A stretch of DNA of 64,000 nucleotides from Rutpela maculata (Eukaryota > Arthropoda > Insecta > Coleoptera > Cerambycidae): the NCBI GenBank assembly GCA_936432065.2, contig OW386290.2, forward strand, positions 138,767,677 through 138,831,676, read 5' to 3'. Shown here in pieces: positions 23,163 to 33,600 of the stretch. The position numbers were made by a program, and so were the translations under genes. The notes under the pieces are model-generated. The model saw only the letters and a list, made by a program, of their open reading frames with translations, made no database searches and was not told the origin of the DNA. Within the stretch, counting starts at the first letter, position 1, and each line of letters begins with the position of its first letter.

Positions 23163-23930
23163 TTACTCCAACTCCAAAACTTCAACATCCCAGTCGTCGT
23201 CTTCATCCATTTCCTGCATACTGGGTTCAGTGTCTACAGGGGATTTGCGGAGGGGTTCCACGTCATCTTCTTCATCATCCTTGTTCATTAAAACGAACAC
23301 GCCGTTTAAATAATTCCCCTGGCAGTTCTGGCATAAAGTGGAACAATTCATGGATACCTTTTTGCAGCTTCATCTGGCACTGCTGCAATCTTTACTACAC
23401 TTGCAAAAAATCAAGTCTAAAATTTTGTTTGGTGCCATTGGGTCTTTGGTCAGCACCGGAGCTAGATATTTTGCCTTGTGCTCCCAACCCCACAACTCTG
23501 GGTTTCCCAACCAGAGCTGCACCTGGTGAAATGTGCGAAATGAATGCTCTTTTGTTGCCTCGCTTGGTGGAAGTGATGAGAGATCTGATTTGATATTTGC
23601 TACGGATTTCAAAAATGAAAGGTATCGGTAGGTGTTGAGGGAGATCTCCTTTGCTGGGGCACCGTACCATTTTGGTATGCATAATCGTCCAGCATCCTTA
23701 ACATCAGCATGAGAGGAGGAAGGGTTATGATACACTTCGGCTGCTCTTCGAACATCAGGGTATTTTTGGTAAAGTTTTATAAAACCAAGTTTACTCTTCC
23801 AGAATGTTGCAGATGTTGAATCGCAGCCAGTAAAATCATGCAGGAACAGAATTTCTTTCAGAGTAAACATTGGTTTGAACTTTTCCTCTGCCAGGTTTTA
23901 TGAATAAAATATTGCGGTCTGGTGGAGTCT
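23163..23930 (-). pseudogene. PIN/FEN-like + CXC protein, copy D
   Basis: The best preserved copy. From the minus strand: RNILFIKPGRGKVQTNVYS (about 23925-23870, shifted frame), then one frame from 23870 with FLHDFTGCDSTSA, a helical region with HNPSSSHADVKDAGRLC, LNTYRYLSFLKSVA, LPPSEATKEHSFR, WGWEHKAKYLAPVLT, then the CXC start CKCSKDC. A single in-frame TGA at about 23370 sits where a cysteine codon is expected, and the same frame continues with CSTLCQNC and a very acidic C-terminus to 23163. So the 3' two thirds carries only one nonsense change. The upstream PIN part is degraded. Confidence 0.75.
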
Positions 23931-24159
23931 TTGCAGGAAAGGGTCTACTGCAACTTTTTCATCATGGAGCTTGATCATTTAAAAAAAATGGTGTTCTTTT
24001 TCTTTTGTACTGACGAACGTCTCTACAGTGTGAATTTTGTTGTACAGTTCTTTGCGCCACTCCGATGTACTATTTTAAAATTTTTGAAATAGTCAAAATT
24101 TCAATTTTTTTTATTTTGATTAAATTTTGGACTTACGGTTTTTGGACAATTCTGAACAA

Positions 24160-24380
24160 GTTTCATTAACACAATTTTCCGATAAAAAATGCCTAATATG
24201 ATTTTTTATTTTTTTCCGCATATATTGGTACCGTAGGTGGCTTTGCATTTGTAGCAGGCCAATGTTTTTCCGGTTATAAGTAGATCTTAATTTGTTCCAT
24301 ACTTTAGTAAAATTTGATTCAAATTGGAAATAAAATTTAAAAAGTTATAAGGGTGTCTTCATTTTAAGTGAGTCACACTG
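24160..24380 (-). repeat. Mariner-end repeat, copy 1
   Basis: Ends CAGTGTGACTCAC (as complement) next to TA at 24381-24382. An inverted relative at 37470-37680 shares TTTTCCGATAAAAAATGCC, TTTGAACCAAATTTTACT-like and GTAGGTGGCTTTG-like words. These look like end fragments of the same mariner/MITE family. Confidence 0.55.
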
Positions 24381-24862
24381 TATATTTAAGGAAATGTATA
24401 GATTTCGACAAAATATTACGTTAGTAAATGCGTCGAGTGTTGTAAAATAAAGATTATTTTGTGACTGTAATTTATTAGCAGACCACGGGTAAACCGTTTT
24501 GGTTGAAACATTTCAGATAATTAATTTATTTATTAATTATCGATTTTGGCTAGCGAATATCTCGGAAACCATAACACATAGGAAGAAAATGAATCTAGAT
24601 ATTCTCGTGGGAAATTTAATTTAATTATGTTTAATTTTGCATAGATTACCTTTTTCCATACGACGCATCATTTCCGAGTTATAAGCGAAAAATCGAAAAA
24701 AAGGAACCTTTCCACCCCCGCCCCCCCTTAAGCGGAGGAACTAGGAGCAGGGAATTTTAGTATATTTACCTCCTTACTATTCCCAACACATTCCTGAAGA
24801 GGAAAATTCTCCCCTCCTCAATGTCCTCTACAACTCATTCGTTGACTGGACTAAAATTAGTA

Positions 24863-26157
24863 GTCCCCAGTACAGCGTCCTTTTTTGAAAATTATTATTT
24901 TTATTATTATTATTATATATACGCTTTGCTTTGCCGGATTCGTTCACGTTTTACTCCATGTGACTTTTATAAAAATCAAAGTGTTAATCAAAAGGTGTAT
25001 TGGTGTATTTATTTTTTTTAATTATGGAGTGCTTGATGGTGCTGACATTTTCAATAAATTAATTTATATACCGCATTAAATAACAAAAGTTATTAAGAAC
25101 AAAATATGGTTTGATTACATTTCATAATTTTTTTAATACAAAAACTAAAATTAACCGATATATAATAAGTATTTATTCATTTATTAGTATTTATTTACTA
25201 CATTGCACAGTTTTGCTCTATAAGGGTATGCATTAAAAAAATATATAAAAGTTGAAATGAACAAAATTTGGCCTGATTGCTTTTCATAATTTTTTTCACA
25301 AAGAAAACTAAAATTTACTTGAACTGAAAATCAGAGCTTTTTTTAATATTTATTCATTCTTTAATTAGTATTTATTTATTTATTAAGTTGCATAATTATC
25401 TTCTCTAAAGGTATGAATTTAATAAAAGATAAAAGTTGTTATGAACAAAATCAGGTCTGATCATTTTTCATAATTTTTTTCACAAAAAAAAAACTAATTT
25501 TATTTATTAATTAATTTATTAGTACATATTTATTTACAATACATTGCACAATTATCCTCTATCAGAGTATAAATTAAATATAATCATAATACAACATATC
25601 AACATTAATTTACATAATATTTGCATCTAATTATACACGAAAATAAAAATTCGATTAAGGATGCATCGTATTAACTTTTTTTTTGTCGGACTGGTAATAT
25701 GATCCACTATTTTTGTCGGACGTGCTATATTTAGTTCAAAAACGTACCAATCTATCACCTGTGATTTCTGTCCGAAATTTTGCAATCGCAAAACATAACC
25801 TGTCATAACTGAGATATTCAGGTTGTCGGACTGAAAAAACATATTCAGGTTGTCCGACAACTTATGAAATATCTTTTTTAGGCAATTATGAGCAATTGCA
25901 ATTGAAAATTAGGTGTTGTGCAATAACAAAACGGTACCGCGCTAGAGAGATATGTTGCAGGTATCCGACTCGACAATCACACCCTCTTTTGATTAAAATA
26001 AAAAAATTGAGTTTGATAATAAAAAATCGTAACCTCGCTAGAACGACAGGATTAAGTGCTGCGCGTTACAGTGTGATAGACTCGTTAAAATGAAGCCGCT
26101 AAGACCATTTTTACCACTTTTGTAATAATTTTCAATAAAGGACGCTGTACTGGGGAC
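24863..26157. mobile_element. 1.3-kb TIR element with internal minisatellite
   Basis: Left end GTCCCCAGTACAGCGTCCTT continues to TTGAAAATTATTA; the right end is the complement of the same sequence, ending GGGGAC at 26157, about 33 bp of near-identity. Inside are three tandem units (25084-25590) and a GTCGGAC-containing pair at 25686-25860. No transposase. The target duplication is unclear. It has inserted at, or defines, the right edge of the copy D element. Confidence 0.65.
25084..25590 (+). repeat. Three-unit minisatellite, 160-185 bp period
   Basis: Three diverged direct units start near 25086, 25247 and 25431. Each has AAAAGTT, then GAACAAAAT...GG, then TTTTCATAATTTTTTTCAC-like sequence, then an ATTTATT-rich part and TTGCACAATTATCCTCT-like sequence. 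Very AT-rich. Confidence 0.75.
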
Positions 26158-26749
26158 AATAAGGGAAGGGTCAAAATATAACGATTAATCCTGTATAGTA
26201 CAACAGTTCGAGACTTTTTTTATATATTCATTTAAAACATAATACCGTTAATTACAACTTGTTTGTTTTAGCTTTGATCGTCTTAAATGTCCAGCGGCAA
26301 GAACGCATATATCATGCGAACATTTTAATCCAGTTAATACACGTTACGCAAGAAAAATTAAGTAAGCGGATGTACAACAACTATATTATGGACATTAAAC
26401 AAATCATTGATTTATTACAAACTATAAATTTATATTTTGAGTCGACTACACCTAAGATTTATTTACTTAATGCGCTGGGAGCTTCACAAACTTTTTTCTG
26501 TCGAACAAAAAATTATTCACTTGCATAATATAATTTTAATCACTACACTACCATACCATACCACTGGAAATGATTAATGGTTTAATGAAACCAGTGATAA
26601 ATTAAACGCTTTATTTAATTATCCAGGCTATTTAATATTCCTAAGTTCTATAGGGTGGTTGTAACTAAAATAATACTTTAAGCAAGAGTTCGAAATGAGA
26701 TTTTAAAATAATATGAAATTGAAGCAAAAACAGTTATAATTATATAATA
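26158..26749. other. AT-rich spacer
   Basis: A short frame at 26259-26528 has no family resemblance and AT-driven composition; I do not call it a gene. Confidence 0.4.
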
Positions 26750-26751
26750 TA

Positions 26752-27452
26752 CAGGGTGTCCCGAAACTCCCGCCTTTCCCTTTAGGTGCTAATTCTCCAT
26801 GCAAAAATAGTAAGAAAAGTTCCTATAAACATGTATCCGGAAATGCTTCCTAAGGGAGCTACGGCCCTCTAAGGATGGCACAAAAATAGGTGTACTAATT
26901 ATCTCGGAAATGATTTGGGACAACTTTATGAAACTTGGTTAACTTTTTTCGATTAATAAAAGTTATTGTTTTACGCCTACTTTAAAAAATAAATAATGCG
27001 CATTTAGCAAACGAATACGCAATATTTCGTTTAGACCGCTTTTACTCGAAAACGGTTTGCCATATGGCTAATTGTAAAGAGGCCTTTTTTATGCAGAATT
27101 AACCAGGGAATCATAATCAGGGATTAAAGTACTAAAAATGTCAAATGGAAAATTAATATGTAGAAACAAAGAACACCGACCTCTCGTTTCTCCGCCCCTG
27201 GATAAAATTAATTTTGGCTAATACTGTAAAACAATAACCTTTAATAATCAAAAAAACGTAACCAAGTTTCATAAAGTTGTCCCAAATCATTTCCGAGATA
27301 ATTAGTAAAAACACCTATTTTTGCGCCATCCTTAGAGGGCCGTAGCTCCCTTAAGAAGCATTTCCGGACACATGTTTATAGGAACTTTTCTTACTATTTT
27401 TGCATGGAGAATTAGCACCTAAAGGGGAAGGCGGGAGTTTCGGGACACCCTG
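26752..27452. mobile_element. 701-bp TA-flanked palindromic MITE
   Basis: Starts CAGGGTGTCCCGAAACTCCC and ends with its complement, flanked by TA at 26750-26751 and 27453-27454. Arms are about 245 bp and more than 90 percent alike by eye (for example GGGAGCTACGGCCCTCTAAG at 26857 and its complement near 27335). The central 200 bases are unpaired. No ORF. Mariner-type non-autonomous element, and one of the best preserved in the window. Confidence 0.9.
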
Positions 27453-27508
27453 TATATTATATAATATAATATATTGTTAAATAAATAAGTCTTAAATATA
27501 CTGTAATA

Positions 27509-27946
27509 TGTTGCAACCCCTCAAGATTTAAGGTTATGTTAGTTGCACTGAAAAGTAGGCACAGAATTCAGTAGTTCGGATGTCTGAATGTGGAAAGAAC
27601 TTACTAGAAGGTCTAGAGTGATGACATATCTGTTCTGGAACTGGTGACGTCATAGAGTATGGTGACGTCATCAGAGAAGCTTCTAGATCTGTCATCTTTA
27701 GGTATATAAGGCATGGAGTAAACCAAAAGGAGGAAAGTTAGTGCAGTACTAATTGTCAGTTGAAATGGTCAGAGAGTAAACACAGTGATAAAGTTCAGTT
27801 TAGATAGCAAGAGTAGTAAGGTCAGAAGAGAGTAAAGTGATCAAGTCGTACACAGTGTGTTATTAGCCAAGTAGTTATTGTTGTAATTAAGTAAGTTAAT
27901 AAATTAGTGTTTAGTGTTACCCTGGTTGTTATAATTTCCGAACCCA
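27509..27946 (+). mobile_element. Probable solo LTR, Gypsy-like
   Basis: 438 bp beginning TGTTGCAACC and ending CCGAACCCA, with two near-identical TGGTGACGTCAT words (CRE-like TGACGTCA) at about 27640-27675, a TATA box GGTATATAAGGC at 27701-27712, and AATAAATTAG near 27899. This is the promoter-plus-polyadenylation layout of an LTR. There is no internal region on either side, so it would be a solo LTR. The flanking pentamers (TAATA, CGATA) agree only in part. Confidence 0.55.
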
Positions 27947-28559
27947 CGATACAGGGTGTTTAGAAATAGGGTGTAAGCACGTCACAATACTATTCAGTTA
28001 AATGATTCATTGTATTAACTTTGCGGGTTTTCTGTCGTCAATCTAAGATGATAACTCTCTCACATTAGTCAAAACATGTCAGCATTTTTAGCTTCAGGGA
28101 TATCCCAAAGCGAGTTAGTTGAGCATGTACTTTTGAACCAAACAGTGTTCCTAATTTTTAATATATTTTATTCAAATTACTGTCGTATTATTATTATGGG
28201 GAATTTGTAACAATATCATTATTTAGCACTTTCCTATTCATTACAAACGAGGAAACAAAGTTTTTATAACAAAATCGGAATATTCAAACATATAAATATA
28301 CACTACAGTTTATATAACTTTTTTTAGAATTCTGTTTAAAGAATCGATTCTTCTTTCGATTCTTGACTGAGGCTGTTATATTTATTAATTCCCTTAAAAA
28401 AGTCAAGTTCTGTCCGCCAGTTTTTCGAACCATTTGCAAAACAAAGCTTTGTCTCCCTCTTGTCTTGTAATCACGTTTTGAAATATTTCTACTATAATTT
28501 GTAGGTATTCAGGTTCTTCTCCCAATCTAAGTTCCACATCGTGGAAGTTTGGTAATCGT
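27947..28559. other. Spacer without recognised genes
   Basis: Begins with a CAGGGTGTTTAG mariner-like end at 27952 that has no visible partner nearby. No coding similarity. Confidence 0.4.
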
Positions 28560-29095
28560 AAAAAAAAAATTGAATTTTTTTTGCTCAGAAAGGCTCAAAA
28601 TATCATGAATCGTCGAGATTTTAAATTTGATCAAAAACAAATTTCTGTCTGCCTGTCTATCTCTATTTTTTTTTGGGGTAAATGGGGGTAAATAGGTAAA
28701 TCAAGCAGGTAAGAGTCCATAAAATTGATATTTAGTGTATACAAGAGAAGCTAATGTTTCAAAATTTTTGGCAATAGCCCATTACTACCCCCACCCCATT
28801 ATAAAAGGGGGTGAAAAAAAAATTGTGATTTAGTGTGTGTACAAGAACCAAAGGCTACAAAATATGTTTCTTACTTCATCCATCTCCACTACCACCCCCT
28901 TTCACTACCCCCATCCCACTATCGATGTGGGATATCGTTTTATCGATATCGTCGTGTGGTAGACAATTTCAAATATTATATTATTAAAGTTCCATAAACA
29001 ATTATTTCTATACAAAATTTTTTCGTTGTGAGAGACTTGGGTAACAAATCTGGATGTGGAAGCAGTGATTCCTTGGGCAGCGGTTTTCCATTAAA
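28560..29095 (+). repeat. Dispersed repeat family beta, copy 2
   Basis: Inverted copy of 14450-15190: GGGGTAAATGGGGGTAAATA, CACTACCCCCATCCCACTAT and GTGATTCCTTGGGCAGC all have complements there. Confidence 0.7.
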
Positions 29096-29399
29096 AAATG
29101 CCTAATATGACTTCTTGCAAAATCGACTCCCTTTTTTTTTTTTAATAAAAACGTACGTCAATGACTGAAATAAGTTTTGTTTTCCTTAAAAAAGATATAG
29201 TAAAGGTCTTTGATACCGATCCAAATTTTGTTGAAATTGGATGACTAATAACCGAGCTACGAAGGTGTTACCGCGAAAAGTGGGACACACTGTATATGAG
29301 AAAATTTTAAATAGAAAAATATATCTCTACGCCTCATAAAATAAATCTTAATTAAAACTATTTTACTGCACATTTTTACAAAATGTGACGCTTTGACAA

Positions 29400-29665
29400 A
29401 GTAGGTTGATTGAATTAACACAATTACATCCAGTGGAAGTATAGTAACGCAAACAAAATTTTTGAAAATTTTTATTCTTCAAATAGGCTTAGAATGTCAT
29501 GAAACGAGATTTTAAGTTTGAGCAAAAAAAAAAATCTGTCTGTCGGTCTGTCTGTAACTTTTTTGTGCGCACGATTACCCTGAAACCGTTTAAGACATTG
29601 ACTTCAAATTTGGTACACGTATGTATTCTAACGAGATCTGGAACTAGATTATATTTTGATGGTAC
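29400..29665 (+). repeat. Dispersed repeat family beta, copy 3 (partial)
   Basis: Contains TAGGCTTAGAATGTCATGAA, TCTGTCTGTCGGTCTGTCTG and AACGAGATCTGGAACTAGAT, matching the complement of 14880-15190. Its left edge shares ACATCCAGTGGAAGTATAGT with the fold-back flank at 16640-16665. Confidence 0.65.
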
Positions 29666-29675
29666 GTTTTTAAAA

Positions 29676-29830
29676 AATGTCTGCGTGTATGTATGCGTGT
29701 GTGTGTGTACGATAGCGGCGAAACCACTAAACGGATTTGGATAAAACTTTGCATGAGGTTTTCCTTAGTGTTCCAGAAGATCTGAAACGGTTTTAGTTGA
29801 GATCGGATTACGTTTAGTGCCGTTTTGGCA
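29676..29830 (+). repeat. GT-rich microsatellite and adjoining repeat
   Basis: A GTGTGTGTGTGT tract at 29696-29709 is followed by GCGGCGAAACCACTAAACGG and ATTTGGATAAAACTTTGC. That wording is shared, from memory, with widespread arthropod repeats; the exact family is not named. Confidence 0.45.
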
Positions 29831-30264
29831 CAAGTTGTTTATTTTATGATTACTTACAATTTGTAATCGAACTATTGAAAAGCAGTAAAAATTCCGATTT
29901 TACCGATATATCACACTTGCACCCTTTCGATTTGGTTTCCGTGAAGAAAATTAAAAAATGAAATAGCAATCTATAGGGTCACGCCTACTGTGTAAGGTAT
30001 ATTTTATAGTCTAACCTAACGTTCCGTAGACTAGTGTGTTAAGAACGTCAGACCAATTGTGTTTTTTCACGAGAGAAGAGAAAGTTTGAAGCCGGTGGTA
30101 GCTATGTGGAGTCTACACAGTCCCATAAGGAGCCCTTGTAATTATGGACAACCGTTAATTGACCCAGAGTAAGTTTTTCATCAAATCATAATAAAAGTGA
30201 AATTGACATTAAAAGTCCAAAAAACAATCATAACCTAAAAACAAAGTGCAATACCAATTTAAAA

Positions 30265-30480
30265 ATTTTTGAACTGTCAAAAAATAAATTCCTCCAGAAA
30301 AGTTTCGGAACCAGAATTTTGACAACTGTCAAAATGACATTCCCCCCCCCAAAAAAAAATTTAGTGACAAAATTTTTTGACAGGTGTCAGTGGCAGTTCT
30401 CCAACTAACAACTTTTAGACGCATTTTATCCGACAGCTGTCAAAAAATCTTTCGCACGCGAATGTAACTGACACTTGTCA
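30265..30480. promoter_or_regulatory. Cluster of TGACA-NN-TGTCA palindromes
   Basis: Four 12-mers: TGACAACTGTCA 30320-30331, TGACAGGTGTCA 30378-30389, CGACAGCTGTCA 30431-30442, TGACACTTGTCA 30469-30480, plus a half site near 30273. The core matches the known binding palindrome of TGIF/PKNOX TALE homeodomain proteins. Whether it works as a regulatory site is inference; it could be a decayed tandem repeat. Confidence 0.35.
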
Positions 30481-30489
30481 AAAAAGACT

Positions 30490-31326
30490 TTCAAAATATA
30501 GAGTGACCAGCAGCGGTGGGGTGCAGCATCCCGGCCACGACAATACGGAAGCTTAGAGTCATAGAACACAAATTTATGCGCCTCATTTCGAACTTTGATA
30601 GCTCTCCCTCAGAGATCTCTACCAATTCAAACTGGGCGATAGTTCGCTAACCCGCGATATAACACGAATCATACAGCGTAATGTCATACTTGTCGATCTG
30701 AGACACCCATTACCATACCAGGCGTTGCCTATATTTCGGCAACTTCCCTAACCACACTTTCCTATACCATAATTTTCCTTTTCACCACCTTTTTCCTTTT
30801 CATCACCTTTTACCTTCATTCCTTCATTACTCCTTCATACCTCCATTCTCTCTATTCATTTCTCGTTTTGTTAATTTTTGTTCTTTTGTCCTTTTTTGTC
30901 TCCTTTTCAAAATCCCCCCTTGGCCAATAACTTCTTGAAAAATCCAAACTTTTTAAATTACAATCTCCCCTACACCCAACCTTCCTGGACGCAGTACGAC
31001 TACCAGGACGAAGGATGTAACTAGTTAGAACGGGTTTTTTCATTGAGTTTTCCCCGTATCAGTATTCAGAACTTTTAAATAGTGAAGTGCAGTGCACCGA
31101 AATAAAAGCCGCAAAAGTTACTAATATTAAGTTTTTAAAAGTTCTTTCGACCTATTCACAATAAATTGTTAGCTTTAAGTCTACTTTTTTATGACAGGAG
31201 TGCTAACGCACAATCATTTTTCGTTCCAGCCGAACCGAACCCCCCCGCCACGTCGCACAATTCACCATGACGTTGCGCGCCATGGTTATACGACTGGCTC
31301 CGGACTGGGATCCAGCTAGGCGCATA
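30490..31326. other. Unassigned region
   Basis: 30530-30640 reads faintly like the end of a non-LTR ORF2 (KLRVIEHKFMRLISNF on the plus strand), but too weakly to call. 30725-30870 is pyrimidine-rich. No gene. Confidence 0.3.
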
Positions 31327-33478
31327 CAGTGTGTCCCAGGATAGATGTAACAAGAGGTGTAATGGACCAAAAATTTTGGAATTTTGGAATGGTATTTGGG
31401 GATTGAGTCCTGCTTGTTGTAAAACTAAAGTATACCAAAAATTACTTGATTTGGTATTCTACAGGGTGTTTTATAAGCAAAGCTGTAAAAATCATCACTA
31501 ATAAAGTACCTTTATTTTTCAAAATATGAAAAAATTCCACTAAGAAAAGTTATTTAGAATGCAATTTTATACCTCTATACCAAATTTCAAGAATATAAAA
31601 TTATTTTTTTGAAACTTCCAATTTTTTGCGAATTAAGAATTGAATTCATATTTAAAGTTGTGTAGGAGCAAATGTTAATCATCTCAAAAAGTATGCTATT
31701 GGTAAATAAAAAATTGAATATACGAGATATAAGAAGGTATAATGTTAATTGAACTAATTGTAAAACAAGAAACAATTACTAACAGAAGATTAATGAGGTT
31801 TAAAAATTATAACAAGTAATAAATGTCAAAAACATAACAGATTCATAAACAAATTAATTATTGACTAATACAAAACAATGTTTACAATTTTTTTATTATT
31901 CGACGTAGCTACCACCCACATCCACACACATTTCGATCCTTCGCCTGAAGTCCTTAAAACTGTTTCAAATATGATCTAACGGTATGGAGTTTACGGCATT
32001 TGTAATTCTCTGCTTCAATACTGCTACATCGTTAGGAAGTGGTTCAGCGTAAACCAACTGCTTGAGGCGACCTCACAAAAAGATCTCCAATATTGATAGG
32101 TATGAGGATCTCGCCGGCCACTTAATCGGTCCATTCCTGGCAATCCAATTTTCTCCAAAATTTAAATTCAACCACCGATTAACCATTTCTGTGGAGTGGC
32201 CAGGGCAACCATCATGTTGAAAATGAACTAAAGGCATATCTCTTAAAATATTTAAATGTTCTTCAGAAAATCTTTCAAGAAGCTGTAAATAAGTGTGCTG
32301 GTTTAACCTTCCCTCAATGAAATAAGGTCCAATAACTCCAACGTGATAAGAAACGGCACACCACACATTCACTTTTTTATAATATTGTCTTCTAAAATGA
32401 ATTCTAAAATTTGGATTTTCAAAAGCCCAAAACTGACAATTCTGAGATGAAACAACACCATTGGTTGTGAATGTGGATTCATCTGAGAAAATTATGAAAT
32501 GATGAAAAAATCTCTCTTCCATGATTTTTTCTCCAATGGTCCAACAAAAATCCAACCTACGACCGTCATCTCCCTCTTCAAGCGTATGTTTATAATTTGC
32601 TTTATATGCCCTAATTTTCATTCCCGTGTAAATTCTTTGGAGTTCAGACTTGCTAATATTAATAAGAGCTGATCTCTCTCTTAGTGGCATCCTAGGATTT
32701 TCTATAACAGAGGCATGAGCTATACTAGCCCCAACATTGTCTTCATCATATGCTTTTATTTTTCTTTTCATGTTAAGAACACTACTAGTAGCCAGAAACT
32801 TTTTAATTATTCTCATAGCCTGAGTACGTGACAAAGCAGTGTTTGGAAATTTCAAATTAAATTTACTTACCACTTCTCTTAGCGAGTTTTCACCGCCAAT
32901 TCCGTAGCATTGCACAATATAAATTTTTTCACGTACTGTGAGTACCATTTTCACTTAATTTTTTATGCTTGGTTTGTTAATTTGAAACAGAAATTAAGGA
33001 TAATATTGACTACGTTTGACAGACATGTCAATAATAAATGATAAATGTATATCCACTGCTTTTCTCTTAGCTTACTTTTAGCTTCTACATAACTTTAAAA
33101 ATTCACAAAAAATAATTTCTGTGCAGTTTTAATTGAATGGTTCAAAATAAAATACTAATTTATTGAAAAAATGGGAAATTTCAAAAAAATAATTTTATAT
33201 TCCTGAAATTTAGTATAGAGCTCGGTATAGAGGTATAAAACTGCATTCTAAATAACTTTTCTTAGTGGAATTTTTTCATATTTTGAAAAATAAAGGTACT
33301 TTATTAGTGGTAATTTTTACAACTTTGCTTATAAAACACCCTATAGAACACCAAATCAAGTTATTTTTGGTATATTTTAGTTTTACAACAAGCAGGACTC
33401 AATCCCCAAATACCATTCCAAAATTCCAAAATTTTTGGTCCATTACACCTCTAGTTACATCTCTCCTGGGACACACTG
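31327..33478 (-). mobile_element. Near-complete mariner-like element (2152 bp)
   Basis: Starts CAGTGTGTCCCAGGATAGAT and ends with the complement, flanked by TA at 31325-31326 and 33479-33480. TIRs are about 290 bp: GGAATGGTATTTGGGGATTG, AATCAAGTTATTTTTGGTAT-like and GAAAAGTTATTTAGAATGCA blocks occur on both sides as complements. One transposase gene runs on the minus strand in the middle. The size, TA target and DD41D-like spacing fit the rosa-type mariners. Confidence 0.9.
31896..32954 (-). pseudogene. Rosa-like mariner transposase with two nonsense codons
   Basis: A single frame of about 353 codons from ATG at 32954 to TAA at 31896-31898. Order: N-terminal helix-turn-helix pair (residues about 5-110), FSDES with Asp158, NVWCAVSYHVGVIGPYF (about 196-212), FQHDGCPGH with Asp248, and SILEIFL with Glu290. 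The spacing between Asp248 and residue 290 is 41, as in DD41D rosa/Visitor-type mariners, but Glu stands where Asp is usual, and the neighbouring SPDL motif reads SSYL. Two in-frame TGA codons follow, after IFL (residue 294, where LDFFLWG has Trp) and about 40 codons later. Otherwise uninterrupted, so the copy died recently relative to its neighbours. Confidence 0.85.
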
Positions 33479-33519
33479 TATATGTAAACCTTAATTTAAA
33501 ATAAATCGTTATTGTTGTT

Positions 33520-33600
33520 GTTCTTGTTGTGCCGACTAGAAATTTAACAGTCAAGTTCGTAGGTTCAAATCCCACCGATCGCAAGACTTCTATTTTAATA
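33520..33600 (+). repeat. tRNA-like SINE fragment
   Basis: Contains GTAGGTTCAAATCCCACC, a good Pol III B box in a T-arm-like context, preceded by GCCGACTAGAAATTTAACAG, which resembles an A box. No acceptor stem pairs, so not a tRNA gene. It follows the mariner right flank directly. Confidence 0.4.

Larger units (their letters stand above)
22985..24860. mobile_element. Inverted-repeat element carrying PIN/CXC copy D
   Basis: Left arm about 22985-23078 and right arm about 24765-24860 are inverted copies: TTTTAGTCCAATCAG on the left against its complement on the right, and CCTCTTCAGGAATGTGTTCG near 23048 against CGAACACATTCCTGAAGAGG-like sequence near 24785. The enclosed 1.7 kb holds PIN/CXC copy D on the minus strand. 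The right edge abuts another TIR element at 24863. Target duplication not resolved. Confidence 0.6.

Noticed and set aside
26259..26528. Open frame preceded by a TTTTAG acceptor-like word; an alternate frame with ISCEHF suggested a THAP second half
   Set aside because: The spacing is C-x-H rather than C-x2-H, stops follow at once, and no Trp or other THAP residues are in place.
30530..30640. Faint retroelement-like reading KLRVIEHKFMRLISNF
   Set aside because: Too short and without the flanking motifs needed to separate it from chance.
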